From an uncultured Clostridia bacterium (GTDB lineage Bacteria; Bacillota; Clostridia; Peptostreptococcales; Anaerovoracaceae): 64,000 bases of DNA. Of this stretch, positions 22,929 to 30,067 are shown in pieces. The notes under the pieces are model-generated. The model was not told the origin of the DNA. It did no database searches and saw only the letters and a program-made list of their open reading frames with translations. The position numbers were made by a program, and so were the translations under genes. The stretch lies in NCBI GenBank assembly GCA_944388495.1, contig CALXIZ010000098.1, forward strand, positions 1 through 64,000, given 5' to 3'. How positions within the stretch are numbered: position 1 is the stretch's first letter; each line of letters starts with the position of its first letter.

Positions 22929-24866
22929 TCAGCTGCCGTCTCTCTGCCTGCGCGTTTTATTTTCGTAATAACGTCTTTTTTCGCCGTACATTTTCTGTTC
23001 GGCAGCTTTGATCAGTTCGTCCATGGAAAAGATGTTTTCTTCTCTCTGAATGCCGGCGGAAATATGATAGTTCCGGAGCTCAAGCTCTGATTTCATCCGG
23101 CTGCACAGTGCGGCGGCCTCTTCCTCACTGACATCGGGGAGAAATGTGACGAATTCATCTCCGCCGATGCGGTATGAGTACTCCGATCCGAAGGTTTCCC
23201 TGATTTTTCCGGCCACTGTCTGCAGCATCAGATCGCCGGCTTTGTGTCCCTGCGTGTTATTGAGTTCGTGAAGTCCGTTCACGTCGATATAGACGCAGGT
23301 GAGAGAGGAAAAAAGCCCCCCGGAATACCGCATGAGATCCTCTTCGTAGCGGTTTCTGTTATAGAGTCCGGTCAGAGAATCGCGCTCTCCCTGCCTTTTC
23401 ATGGCGGCGTGAATACGGACATTGTAACACAGCATGCTGAAGCTGAACTGAACGCTCTTCAGAATCGCGGTATGATCGCGGCCGTCCGGCATATTGCACG
23501 CTGCGAGGATGCCGCAGACTTCACCCTCCGGCGTCTCGACCGGAACCGCCGTGATGGCGGAAACAGAGGAAAAGAGTTCCGGTGTTCCGGGAGACAGAAG
23601 ACATTGAATCTCTTCGGAATCGTGTGTTTCGAGCTCTTTGTGTCCCCGGCCGAAGAAATCGAACAGTCCGGTCATGCATCTTTCTTCTCCCTGAGATTTT
23701 TTCTGAAGACGTCCCTCCTCATCGGGCTGCCAGAAAAAGAAGTTTTCTCCGAAGTCGTATCCGGGCGGCGCGATCATCCAGAATGCGGCTTTTTCGGCGG
23801 AGGCCATACGGGCGATTTTCTCCAGGGCGAGCATGATGTTTGATCTCTGCTCATGGGCATTGAACAGCAGCTTTTCCACATCGTAGATATGACTGATCGT
23901 ATCCAGCTGCCTCTGCTTTTCTGTCATCTGAACTCTGACATGGCGGAGCATCCACAGAAAATACAGCAGGAAACAGATGATCTCGATGAGGAGAAACACG
24001 TTCAGAAATCTTTCTATTATACGGGCTCCTGAAAATACGATGTCCTCCGGAACGGAGAGGGCGATCCGCCAGTCATTGATCGCCATGGGAGTGTAGTAAA
24101 AATAGAGATATTCACCGGTCGTCTGTGAAAGAAAGACGACATAAGCGCTTTTTCCGTCGGTGAGTCCCTGCTTCAGCTGTTCGTGATCGTATCCCGGCGG
24201 CATTTTCCTTTCACCCAGGTCCCATATATTTCCGAGTTCGTCGTGCCAGGTATCGAGCAGAAAATTTCCGCTCGATCCTTCGATGAGATATATCGCAGCT
24301 TTTCCTCCGTACGGGGCGGCTCTCAGCTCCTCGGGAAGCCGGTTGAGCTCGATGATTCCGTACAGCATGGAGACTGTCTCTCCGTTCCGGATGACCGGCA
24401 CGTAATGGCGTATGATATATTTCCCGGGATCGGTGAGGGCCGTTTCTCTTTCTGAGATATGGGCGCCGAGAGCCGCTTCTTCTGTAAATGACAGGCGGCC
24501 GTCTGTATCGAGATGCTGCCCGTTTTCCGTGAGGACTGTATCATCGGGAAGCAGCATGGCGAGGCCGGAGGTCATGCCTATCGTATGGAAAGAGTCCAGC
24601 AGCCGCCAGAGTCCGGGCGAGGCCGGATCATCGTATTCCGCTGCGAGCGCAGCCAGAAGCTCCAGCTGTTCTCTGTCGTTCTGAGCGTAGATCTCGATAT
24701 CCCGGGCCAGAGAGTCTGCTTCTTCATAGAGTCTTTCAAAACTGTCGTTTTCTTCTGCCTGATTGATCCAGCGAACGGTGACGAATGAGAGAGTTACTGT
24801 CACGAAGATCAGTATCAGAGTCACCGCCAGCGATTTTCGCCAGTGCACGCCGCCATTTCTTATCAT
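22929..24866 (-). CDS. Membrane diguanylate cyclase (dCache-GAF-like-GGDEF)
   Basis: A 645-residue protein. The first membrane helix lies at about residues 11-32. An extracellular sensor region of about 250 residues resembles a dCache domain (YIIRHYVPVIRNGETVSMLYGIIELNRL is typical). A second helix lies near 285-305, and a GAF-like segment follows (AITAVPVETPEGEVCGILAACN). The GGDEF domain (about 480-635) has an intact RIGGDEF active site and DSLTGLYNRNRY at its start, so c-di-GMP synthesis is expected. No RxxD inhibitory site is visible just before GGDEF. The protein likely turns an outside ligand signal into c-di-GMP; ligand unknown. No EAL gene lies nearby. Confidence 0.9.
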   Translation of the reverse strand: MIRNGGVHWRKSLAVTLILIFVTVTLSFVTVRWINQAEENDSFERLYEEADSLARDIEIYAQNDREQLELLAALAAEYDDPASPGLWRLLDSFHTIGMTSGLAMLLPDDTVLTENGQHLDTDGRLSFTEEAALGAHISERETALTDPGKYIIRHYVPVIRNGETVSMLYGIIELNRLPEELRAAPYGGKAAIYLIEGSSGNFLLDTWHDELGNIWDLGERKMPPGYDHEQLKQGLTDGKSAYVVFLSQTTGEYLYFYYTPMAINDWRIALSVPEDIVFSGARIIERFLNVFLLIEIICFLLYFLWMLRHVRVQMTEKQRQLDTISHIYDVEKLLFNAHEQRSNIMLALEKIARMASAEKAAFWMIAPPGYDFGENFFFWQPDEEGRLQKKSQGEERCMTGLFDFFGRGHKELETHDSEEIQCLLSPGTPELFSSVSAITAVPVETPEGEVCGILAACNMPDGRDHTAILKSVQFSFSMLCYNVRIHAAMKRQGERDSLTGLYNRNRYEEDLMRYSGGLFSSLTCVYIDVNGLHELNNTQGHKAGDLMLQTVAGKIRETFGSEYSYRIGGDEFVTFLPDVSEEEAAALCSRMKSELELRNYHISAGIQREENIFSMDELIKAAEQKMYGEKRRYYENKTRRQRDGS

Positions 24867-25237
24867 AAATATTTTCCCCTGTCTGTATGCCTTTCTGCCT
24901 TTTATTGTAGCTCACCACGTTGAAAAATGAAATATGTACTTTTTGAGAGTCTCCGGCTCCGTATTATATCTGTTCTGTAAAAAGATTTCCTGATGATTCT
25001 GCGGAAAGGCAGAAACAGATAACAGGGAAATATATATAGAAAACCGTAATATAAGGATATGATTATATAATAATTATAATAAATAGAATTTAAATGATAT
25101 TAATTGAAAAATAATGATAAAATTTATTTGTGATATTGATAAATAAATTGATTGGATATATACTGTAAAAAGAAGTTTTTGTTTGAAAAAGAGGTTATGC
25201 AATAGCATAAGCCTGATAAGAAAGGAGTAAGCTAAAA
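24867..25237. other. AT-rich intergenic region with leader hairpin
   Basis: About 370 bases without a gene, strikingly AT-rich between 25020 and 25190 compared with its surroundings. Near the right end TTATGC (25195-25200) and GCATAA (25205-25210) form a hairpin with an AATA loop, extended by AGG/CCT, just before the AAAGGAG ribosome site of the first di-Mop gene. I do not recognise a Moco riboswitch here. The AT-rich part probably holds promoters for the divergent genes. Confidence 0.5.
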
Positions 25238-25654
25238 ATGAAAATCAGTGCAAGAAATCAGCTGAAAGGCACGGTAAAGAAGATCGAGGAGGGTGCGGTG
25301 AACGGTATCGTCGTCATCGATATCGGCGGTCAGGATGTTTCCGCTACGATTTCCATGACATCGATCAGGGAACTGGGACTCGAAGTGGGAAAGACAGCTT
25401 ATGCCATCATCAAGTCCACGGAGATGATGATCGCGGCGGGTAAGATGAAGATCAGCGCCAGAAATCAGTTTGCCGGCAAAGTCGTTTCCGTCGAGGAAGG
25501 CGCGGTAAACGGCATCGTAAAGGTCGAAATCGCACCGGGTACAGTAGTATCCTCCACCATCTCGATGAATGCGATCAGAGAGCTGGATGTGAAAGAAGGC
25601 GGCGATGTTACAGCCGTCGCCAAGGCGACGTCCGTCATGGTAGGCGTGGAATAG
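25238..25654 (+). CDS. Di-Mop molybdate-binding protein (molbindin), copy 1
   Basis: A 138-residue protein made of two tandem Mop/TOBE domains, each starting KISARNQ (residues 2 and 71) and containing EEGAVNGIV and STEMMIAAGK-like or ATSVMVG ends. Di-Mop proteins such as ModG assemble into trimers that bind molybdate or tungstate at interface sites and act as cytosolic storage or delivery. AAAGGAG precedes the ATG. A second, divergent copy follows 130 bases downstream, so the locus encodes four Mop domains. No ModABC genes are next to it, which is unusual, so the supply route is elsewhere in the genome. Confidence 0.9.
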   Translation: MKISARNQLKGTVKKIEEGAVNGIVVIDIGGQDVSATISMTSIRELGLEVGKTAYAIIKSTEMMIAAGKMKISARNQFAGKVVSVEEGAVNGIVKVEIAPGTVVSSTISMNAIRELDVKEGGDVTAVAKATSVMVGVE

Positions 25655-25784
25655 ACCGGACGGAAAAAACGCGGAATCGGAGACGCAGCGGTACGAAACG
25701 CGGTATAATATCACTGCGGTATGACACGGTATGAGATGGAGGGAGGAGATTTTCTCCGGCTTCAGGACAGAAAGGGATGTGCTT

Positions 25785-26231
25785 ATGAAAATCAGTGCGA
25801 GAAACCAGCTGGCAGCAGCGGTAAGCGGAATAACAGAAGGAGAGATAAACGGCCTTGTCGGACTCCGTCTTTTGGATGGCCAGCATCTGACAGCCAATAT
25901 TTCCATGAAAGCGATCGAGTGGATGCAGCTGAAAGAGGATAAGCCGGTCTATGCTGTCATCAAGGCGACAGAGGTGATGATCGCTGCGGAAAGAGTAAAG
26001 ATCAGTGCGAGAAATCAGCTGGAGGGAAAGATTATCGATCTCAGAGAAGGTGCGGTAAACGGCATGGTGCTGGTGGATATCGGCAGCGGTCAGCAGATCA
26101 GTTCCACGATTTCCATGGAATCGATCAGAGAACTCGGTCTTCACACAGGAATGGATGTCTTCGCCGTTTTCAAAGCGACGTCGGTTATGATCGGTCTGGA
26201 ACTGGACAGCATCAGCTTCGGGCTGATGTGA
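25785..26231 (+). CDS. Di-Mop molybdate-binding protein (molbindin), copy 2
   Basis: A 148-residue paralogue of the preceding gene, with Mop units starting at residues 2 and 70 (both KISARNQL). It differs at many sites: the first unit reads GEINGLVGLRLLDGQHL where the first copy has GAVNGIVVIDIGGQDV. It ends with an extra LDSISFGLM tail. The start at 25785 is chosen because the family begins MKISARNQ; the frame opens 18 codons earlier. The divergence suggests an old duplication and perhaps different oxyanion preference or mixed trimers. A terminator follows at 26288. Confidence 0.88.
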   Translation: MKISARNQLAAAVSGITEGEINGLVGLRLLDGQHLTANISMKAIEWMQLKEDKPVYAVIKATEVMIAAERVKISARNQLEGKIIDLREGAVNGMVLVDIGSGQQISSTISMESIRELGLHTGMDVFAVFKATSVMIGLELDSISFGLM

Positions 26232-26287
26232 TATCTCACCGTGAAAAAGGCGCTTCGGATGAGCGACGGAAATACGGAGTTTCCGCC

Positions 26288-26306
26288 CGCTCTCCGGAGC
26301 GTTTTT
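26288..26306 (+). terminator. Terminator after the di-Mop genes
   Basis: CGCTC (26288-26292) and GAGCG (26297-26301) form a short stem with a TCCG loop, followed by TTTTT. Confidence 0.7.
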
Positions 26307-26372
26307 CTGTTTCTGAAAGTGTTTTTCTCTTATTTTCTTGACAGCTTTTGTGAAAAAATGCATGATGAAGAA

Positions 26373-26390
26373 ATGTAAATGTCATGTAAA
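26373..26390 (+). promoter_or_regulatory. Direct repeat ATGTAAA, 11-bp period (candidate response-regulator site)
   Basis: ATGTAAA occurs at 26373-26379 and 26384-26390, one helical turn apart, giving GTAAA-N6-GTAAA. It lies about 46 bases before the response-regulator gene. The same spacing and core occur before the VTC operon at 28658. OmpR/PhoB-type regulators bind such tandem half-sites, so autoregulation is a reasonable inference. Confidence 0.5.
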
Positions 26391-26435
26391 AAATTTATAC
26401 GGCGGTACGGGAAAACAGGAGAGAGGAGTGGTCAG

Positions 26436-27110
26436 ATGAGATTGCTGCTTGCTGAGGATGAAAACGGTATGGCAGAGGCACTTTATGAAATTCTTACGTA
26501 TCATAAATACCTGACGGACGTCGTCTCTGACGGAGAGGAAGCTCTGGCATACGCCAGAAACGGACAGTATGACGGGATGATTCTGGATATTATGATGCCG
26601 AAAAAGAGCGGACTGGAGGTACTGCAGACTCTGAGAAAGGAAGGCTGCAGAGTTCCGATTCTTCTTCTGACAGCCCGGAGCGGAGTAGAGGACAGAATTC
26701 AGGGACTCGATCTGGGAGCGGACGATTATCTTCCGAAGCCTTTTGTCATGGGGGAACTGCTGGCGAGAGTCCGCGCCATGCTTCGCCGAAGAGAGGAATT
26801 TACGCCTGATATCCTCAGATGCGGGGATGTATCGCTCAATCGCGGCAGTTACGAGCTGAGCGCAGGGGAAAGAAGCTTCATTCTGACGAAGACAGAATAT
26901 CTTCTCATGGAGCTCCTCATGCTGAATCAGGGCAATTATCTCTCATCGGAGACGATCCTGGAAAAGGTGTGGGGCTATGATACGGAAGCAGAGCGGGGAA
27001 CGGTGTGGGTCTATATCTCCTATCTGAGAAAAAAACTGGCGGATCTGGACGCCGGCGTGAAAATCAGAGCCAGAAGAAATATCGGATATACGCTGGAGGT
27101 TCTGTCATGA
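26436..27110 (+). CDS. OmpR-family response regulator
   Basis: A 224-residue response regulator. The receiver domain (1-120) has the acidic pair in LLLAEDEN, phospho-acceptor Asp51 in MILDIMMPKKSG, and the Lys in LPKPF. A winged-helix output domain follows (about 130-222) with TKTEYLLMELLMLNQGNYLSSETILEKVWGYD and VYISYLRKKL. The ATG at 26436 has GAGAGGAG upstream; the longer frame start is not supported. Its stop overlaps the kinase start by ATGA, so the pair is coupled. The regulator is the probable ligand of the GTAAA-N6-GTAAA repeats here and before the next operon. Confidence 0.94.
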   Translation: MRLLLAEDENGMAEALYEILTYHKYLTDVVSDGEEALAYARNGQYDGMILDIMMPKKSGLEVLQTLRKEGCRVPILLLTARSGVEDRIQGLDLGADDYLPKPFVMGELLARVRAMLRRREEFTPDILRCGDVSLNRGSYELSAGERSFILTKTEYLLMELLMLNQGNYLSSETILEKVWGYDTEAERGTVWVYISYLRKKLADLDAGVKIRARRNIGYTLEVLS

Positions 27111-28435
27111 TCCGGACACTGCGGAGAAAGTTTATCCTCACCGCTATGACGGCTGTTTCGATTCTTCTTGTCGTCCTGATCGGCGCCATCAATGTATCGA
27201 ATTGTCTGGCGGAGATCGGTCAGGCTATGCAGTTTCTGGAGATACTTACCGGAGAGGATACCGTGATTCCTCCGGGAGGACGGAAAGCATTCCCGCAGAG
27301 ACTGTTTGACTTTCAGCCGGGAAACGGTGAAAACGGGATTCCGGACGGGACTTATTTTACAGTCAGACTTGATGAAAACGGAAAAGTTCTTCATTCCGAT
27401 GTGAGCCACGCCGGCGGCATATCCGGAGCAGAGGCGGAAAAATATGCTGCAGAGGCTCTTGAGAGAGGGGAATTGTCCGGAAGAGACGGGAAGTTTTTTT
27501 ATCATATAAAAGAGTCTGCGGCAGAAGACAGACGGGAGTATCAGGCGGCGTTTGTGGATTTTTCGGACAGGCTTCAGACTGTTCTGCGCATACTTTTTCT
27601 TTCAGCGGTCATCGGAGCGGTATGCTGGATGCTGATGCTTCTTCTCGTCTTTTTTCTGGCGGAGAGAGCGATCCGTCCGATTGCGGAAAACATGGAAAAA
27701 CAGAAACAGTTTGTCACCGATGCCGGGCATGAGATAAAGACTCCTCTGGCCATTATTCTGTCAAACACGGACGCTTTGGAGCTTCACAGCGGCGAGTCGA
27801 AGTGGAGCAGAAACATCCGCGCGCAGACGATGCGTCTTACCGGTCTGATGCAGAATCTTCTGACGCTTGCCGGAACAGAAGAGGGCGGAAGAAAAAAATC
27901 CGCGGCAAAACTCTGTCTCAGCGATCTTCTGAGAGAAACGGTGCAGCCGTTTTATGAGCCGGCCTGTGTGAAGCATCTTTCCTTCCGGGAAGACATCGAT
28001 GCCGGCGTCATGACGGAAGGAAACAGAGATCAGCTGGTCAGGCTTTTCTCGGCTCTGGCGGACAATGCCGTGAAATATGCGGAGGAAAACGGAGAAGCAG
28101 GCGTTTCACTGAAACGTTCGGACCGGTCGGAGATTGTGATCCGTTTCTGGAATACCTGCGGAACATGGCCGCAGGGCGATCCGGAAAAGTGGTTTGACCG
28201 CTTTTACCGGGGAGACAGCGCGCGCACTCAGAAAAACGGGGGCTACGGGATCGGTTTGTCTGTTGCCCGGGCGGTAACGGAGGCGCACGGAGGAACCATC
28301 GGCGTAAAAATCAGCCGTGTGCAGGAGAGGGAGGATATGGACGCTCTCTGTCTGACGGACGGAAGGAGCGGAGACGGCGCGCACGCGGCTCTCATCGTTT
28401 TTACGGTCAGGCTTCGGGAAAGCTCCGGAAGATAA
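27107..28435 (+). CDS. Sensor histidine kinase, partner of the OmpR regulator
   Basis: A 442-residue membrane kinase with helices at about 9-31 and 163-185 around a sensor domain of about 130 residues outside the cell. The sensor has no family I recognise (FTVRLDENGKVLHSDVSH suggests a PAS/Cache-like fold). The H-box DAGHEIKTPLAII contains His208. N-box LADNAVKYAEENG and G-box NGGYGIGLSVARAVTEAHGG complete the ATPase domain. A short insertion rich in Asp/Glu/Arg follows the G-box region, before a normal end. It starts inside the regulator's stop codon (ATGA). A pair of hairpin terminators follows, so the kinase and regulator form their own operon. Confidence 0.93.
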   Translation: MIRTLRRKFILTAMTAVSILLVVLIGAINVSNCLAEIGQAMQFLEILTGEDTVIPPGGRKAFPQRLFDFQPGNGENGIPDGTYFTVRLDENGKVLHSDVSHAGGISGAEAEKYAAEALERGELSGRDGKFFYHIKESAAEDRREYQAAFVDFSDRLQTVLRILFLSAVIGAVCWMLMLLLVFFLAERAIRPIAENMEKQKQFVTDAGHEIKTPLAIILSNTDALELHSGESKWSRNIRAQTMRLTGLMQNLLTLAGTEEGGRKKSAAKLCLSDLLRETVQPFYEPACVKHLSFREDIDAGVMTEGNRDQLVRLFSALADNAVKYAEENGEAGVSLKRSDRSEIVIRFWNTCGTWPQGDPEKWFDRFYRGDSARTQKNGGYGIGLSVARAVTEAHGGTIGVKISRVQEREDMDALCLTDGRSGDGAHAALIVFTVRLRESSGR

Positions 28436-28474
28436 ATATGTGAAGAAGAGGGAAAATACAGAAGGAAGAACAGG

Positions 28475-28540
28475 CCGGCCGCCCTGGCAGGGCGGCCGGA
28501 AAAGGACAGGACTGAGGAATCCCGTCCTTTTCTGTTTTTT
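28475..28540 (+). terminator. Double hairpin terminator after the kinase gene
   Basis: CCGGCCGCCC (28475-28484) pairs with GGGCGGCCGG (28490-28499). Directly after it AAAAGGAC (28500-28507) pairs with GTCCTTTT (28524-28531), followed by CTGTTTTTT. Two stacked hairpins separate the two-component operon from the VTC operon. Confidence 0.85.
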
Positions 28541-28657
28541 GAAGTATAAAAACTGAAGACATTGTGACGGATGCGTGTAGAAGAGATGAAAACTGTCTTT
28601 TCCGCCGGGAAAAGAGGAAAAGAGAGGATTTTTCTAAGCTTCGGTTAAGGAAGTAAA

Positions 28658-28676
28658 CGTAAAATTCTCGTAAAAT
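28658..28676 (+). promoter_or_regulatory. Direct repeat CGTAAAAT, 11-bp period (candidate response-regulator site)
   Basis: CGTAAAAT occurs at 28658-28665 and 28669-28676, again GTAAA-N6-GTAAA as before the response-regulator gene. The position, about 20 bases before the VTC start codon, is close for an activator site, so the transcription start could lie within or after it, or binding could repress; a second GTAAA at 28653 adds a third half-site. Confidence 0.5.
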
Positions 28677-28696
28677 CAGTGAAAGGAGGGAAACAG

Positions 28697-29368
28697 ATGG
28701 ATTTCCGGCATGAATGGAAACATGAGATCAATTACTCTGATCTGCTCGCTGTGCGTCAGAGACTGCGCGCCGTGGCGGATACCGATCCGTATGCCGTCAA
28801 CGGAAAATATGAGATAAGAAGTCTGTATTTCGATAATGTCAGCGACAAGGCTCTGAGAGAAAAGCTGGAGGGGCTGAGCCGGCGCGAGAAATTCCGCATT
28901 CGCAGTTATAACAATGATATATCGTATATACGGCTGGAAAAGAAGCTGAAGCGGGACGGACTGGGAAGAAAGAGCAAAGCCTCTCTGACGGCCGGGGAAA
29001 CACAGGCTCTCATCGACGGAAAATATGACTGGATGCGGGAGAGCAGAGAACCGCTCATCGTCGAGCTCTACAGCAAGATGATGTCGCAGGGACTGCGTCC
29101 GAAGACGATCGTAGAATATACGAGAGAGCCCTTTGTGTTCGGGCCCGGGAATGTCCGCGTCACGCTGGACTACGGACTGCGTACGGGAATTCTGTGTACG
29201 GATTTTCTGAATCCGGACTGTGTGACTGTTCCGGCGGGAAGACCTGTCGTCATCATGGAAGTGAAATGGGACGCCTTTCTTCCGGATATCATACGCGATG
29301 CTGTTCAGATTCCGGGACGGCGGACGGCAGCTTTTTCAAAATATGCGGTCTGCCGCATTTACGGATAG
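28697..29368 (+). CDS. VTC-domain (polyphosphate polymerase-like) protein
   Basis: A 223-residue protein consisting of a VTC domain, the tunnel-fold module that in yeast Vtc4 makes polyphosphate from ATP. The basic and acidic residues lining the tunnel appear kept: RHEWKHEI at the start, KFRIRSYNN, IRLEKKLKRDG, VEYTREPFVF and the late EVKWDAFLP. No transmembrane helix. The ATG at 28697 follows AAAGGAGGG; the alternative GTG at 28679 is inside the ribosome site. First gene of a three-gene unit with DUF4956 and CotH, an association known in Bacillota and Actinobacteria. Product (polyphosphate or another phosphoanhydride) is inferred. Confidence 0.9.
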   Translation: MDFRHEWKHEINYSDLLAVRQRLRAVADTDPYAVNGKYEIRSLYFDNVSDKALREKLEGLSRREKFRIRSYNNDISYIRLEKKLKRDGLGRKSKASLTAGETQALIDGKYDWMRESREPLIVELYSKMMSQGLRPKTIVEYTREPFVFGPGNVRVTLDYGLRTGILCTDFLNPDCVTVPAGRPVVIMEVKWDAFLPDIIRDAVQIPGRRTAAFSKYAVCRIYG

Positions 29369-29383
29369 AAAAAGGAGAAAAAT

Positions 29384-30055
29384 ATGACTTTCAGCGATAT
29401 ATTCAAATCGAGTTTTCTCGAAAACATCAGCAGCGTTTCTCTGACAGACATGGTGCTGGCACTGGCGCTGGCTTTCGGGATCGGAATGTTTATCCTTCTG
29501 ATCTATAAAAAGACCTTTGCGGGAGTGATGTATTCATCCGGCTTTGCAGTCACTCTGGTGGCGCTGACGATGATTACAACGCTCGTTATCCTCGCGGTAA
29601 CCTCGAATGTGGTACTCTCCCTCGGTATGGTCGGCGCACTGTCCATCGTGCGTTTCCGGACGCCGATCAAAGAGCCGCTGGATATCGCATTTCTGTTCTG
29701 GTCTATCGCGGTGGGCATCGTCCTGGCCGCCGGCATGATTATCCTGGCGGTTCTCGGCAGCATCGTGATCGGAATCGTCCTTCTGATATTTGTTAACAGA
29801 AAATCTCATACCAGTCCGTATATCGTCGTGATACGATGCGAGGATCATGCCAGCGAGACAGAAGCCGCCGCTTTTCTGAGGAAGAATTCGCAGCGCTGTG
29901 TCGTAAAAAGCAAAACGGCACAGAAAGGTGAAGTGGAGCTGAACATGGAAATCCGCCTGAAGGATGACAATACGGATTTTATAAACACTCTGGCGGGAAT
30001 GCCGGGAATATCCAGTGCTGTTCTGGTCAGCTACAACGGAGATTATATGGGATAG
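29384..30055 (+). CDS. DUF4956-family membrane protein
   Basis: A 223-residue protein with four or so hydrophobic segments in its first 145 residues, including SLGMVGALSIVRFRTPIKEPLDIAFLFW, the DUF4956 signature with Arg residues within the membrane region. The C-terminal ~75 residues are soluble (SPYIVVIRCEDHASETEAAAFL) and resemble a small alpha/beta ACT-like domain. Its consistent partnership with VTC and CotH genes suggests it forms the membrane part of a polyphosphate or phospho-transfer machine, with VTC inside and CotH outside; this is inference. AAAAGGAG precedes the ATG, 15 bases after the VTC stop. Confidence 0.88.
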   Translation: MTFSDIFKSSFLENISSVSLTDMVLALALAFGIGMFILLIYKKTFAGVMYSSGFAVTLVALTMITTLVILAVTSNVVLSLGMVGALSIVRFRTPIKEPLDIAFLFWSIAVGIVLAAGMIILAVLGSIVIGIVLLIFVNRKSHTSPYIVVIRCEDHASETEAAAFLRKNSQRCVVKSKTAQKGEVELNMEIRLKDDNTDFINTLAGMPGISSAVLVSYNGDYMG

Positions 30056-30067
30056 GAGGAGAACGCA

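Noticed and set aside
24867-25237. Moco or tungsten riboswitch before the di-Mop genes
   Set aside because: Only one short hairpin is seen; the conserved Moco RNA core is not recognisable.
28679-28696. GTG at 28679 as the start of the VTC gene
   Set aside because: The codon lies within the ribosome-binding region itself; the ATG at 28697 has correct spacing to AAAGGAGG.
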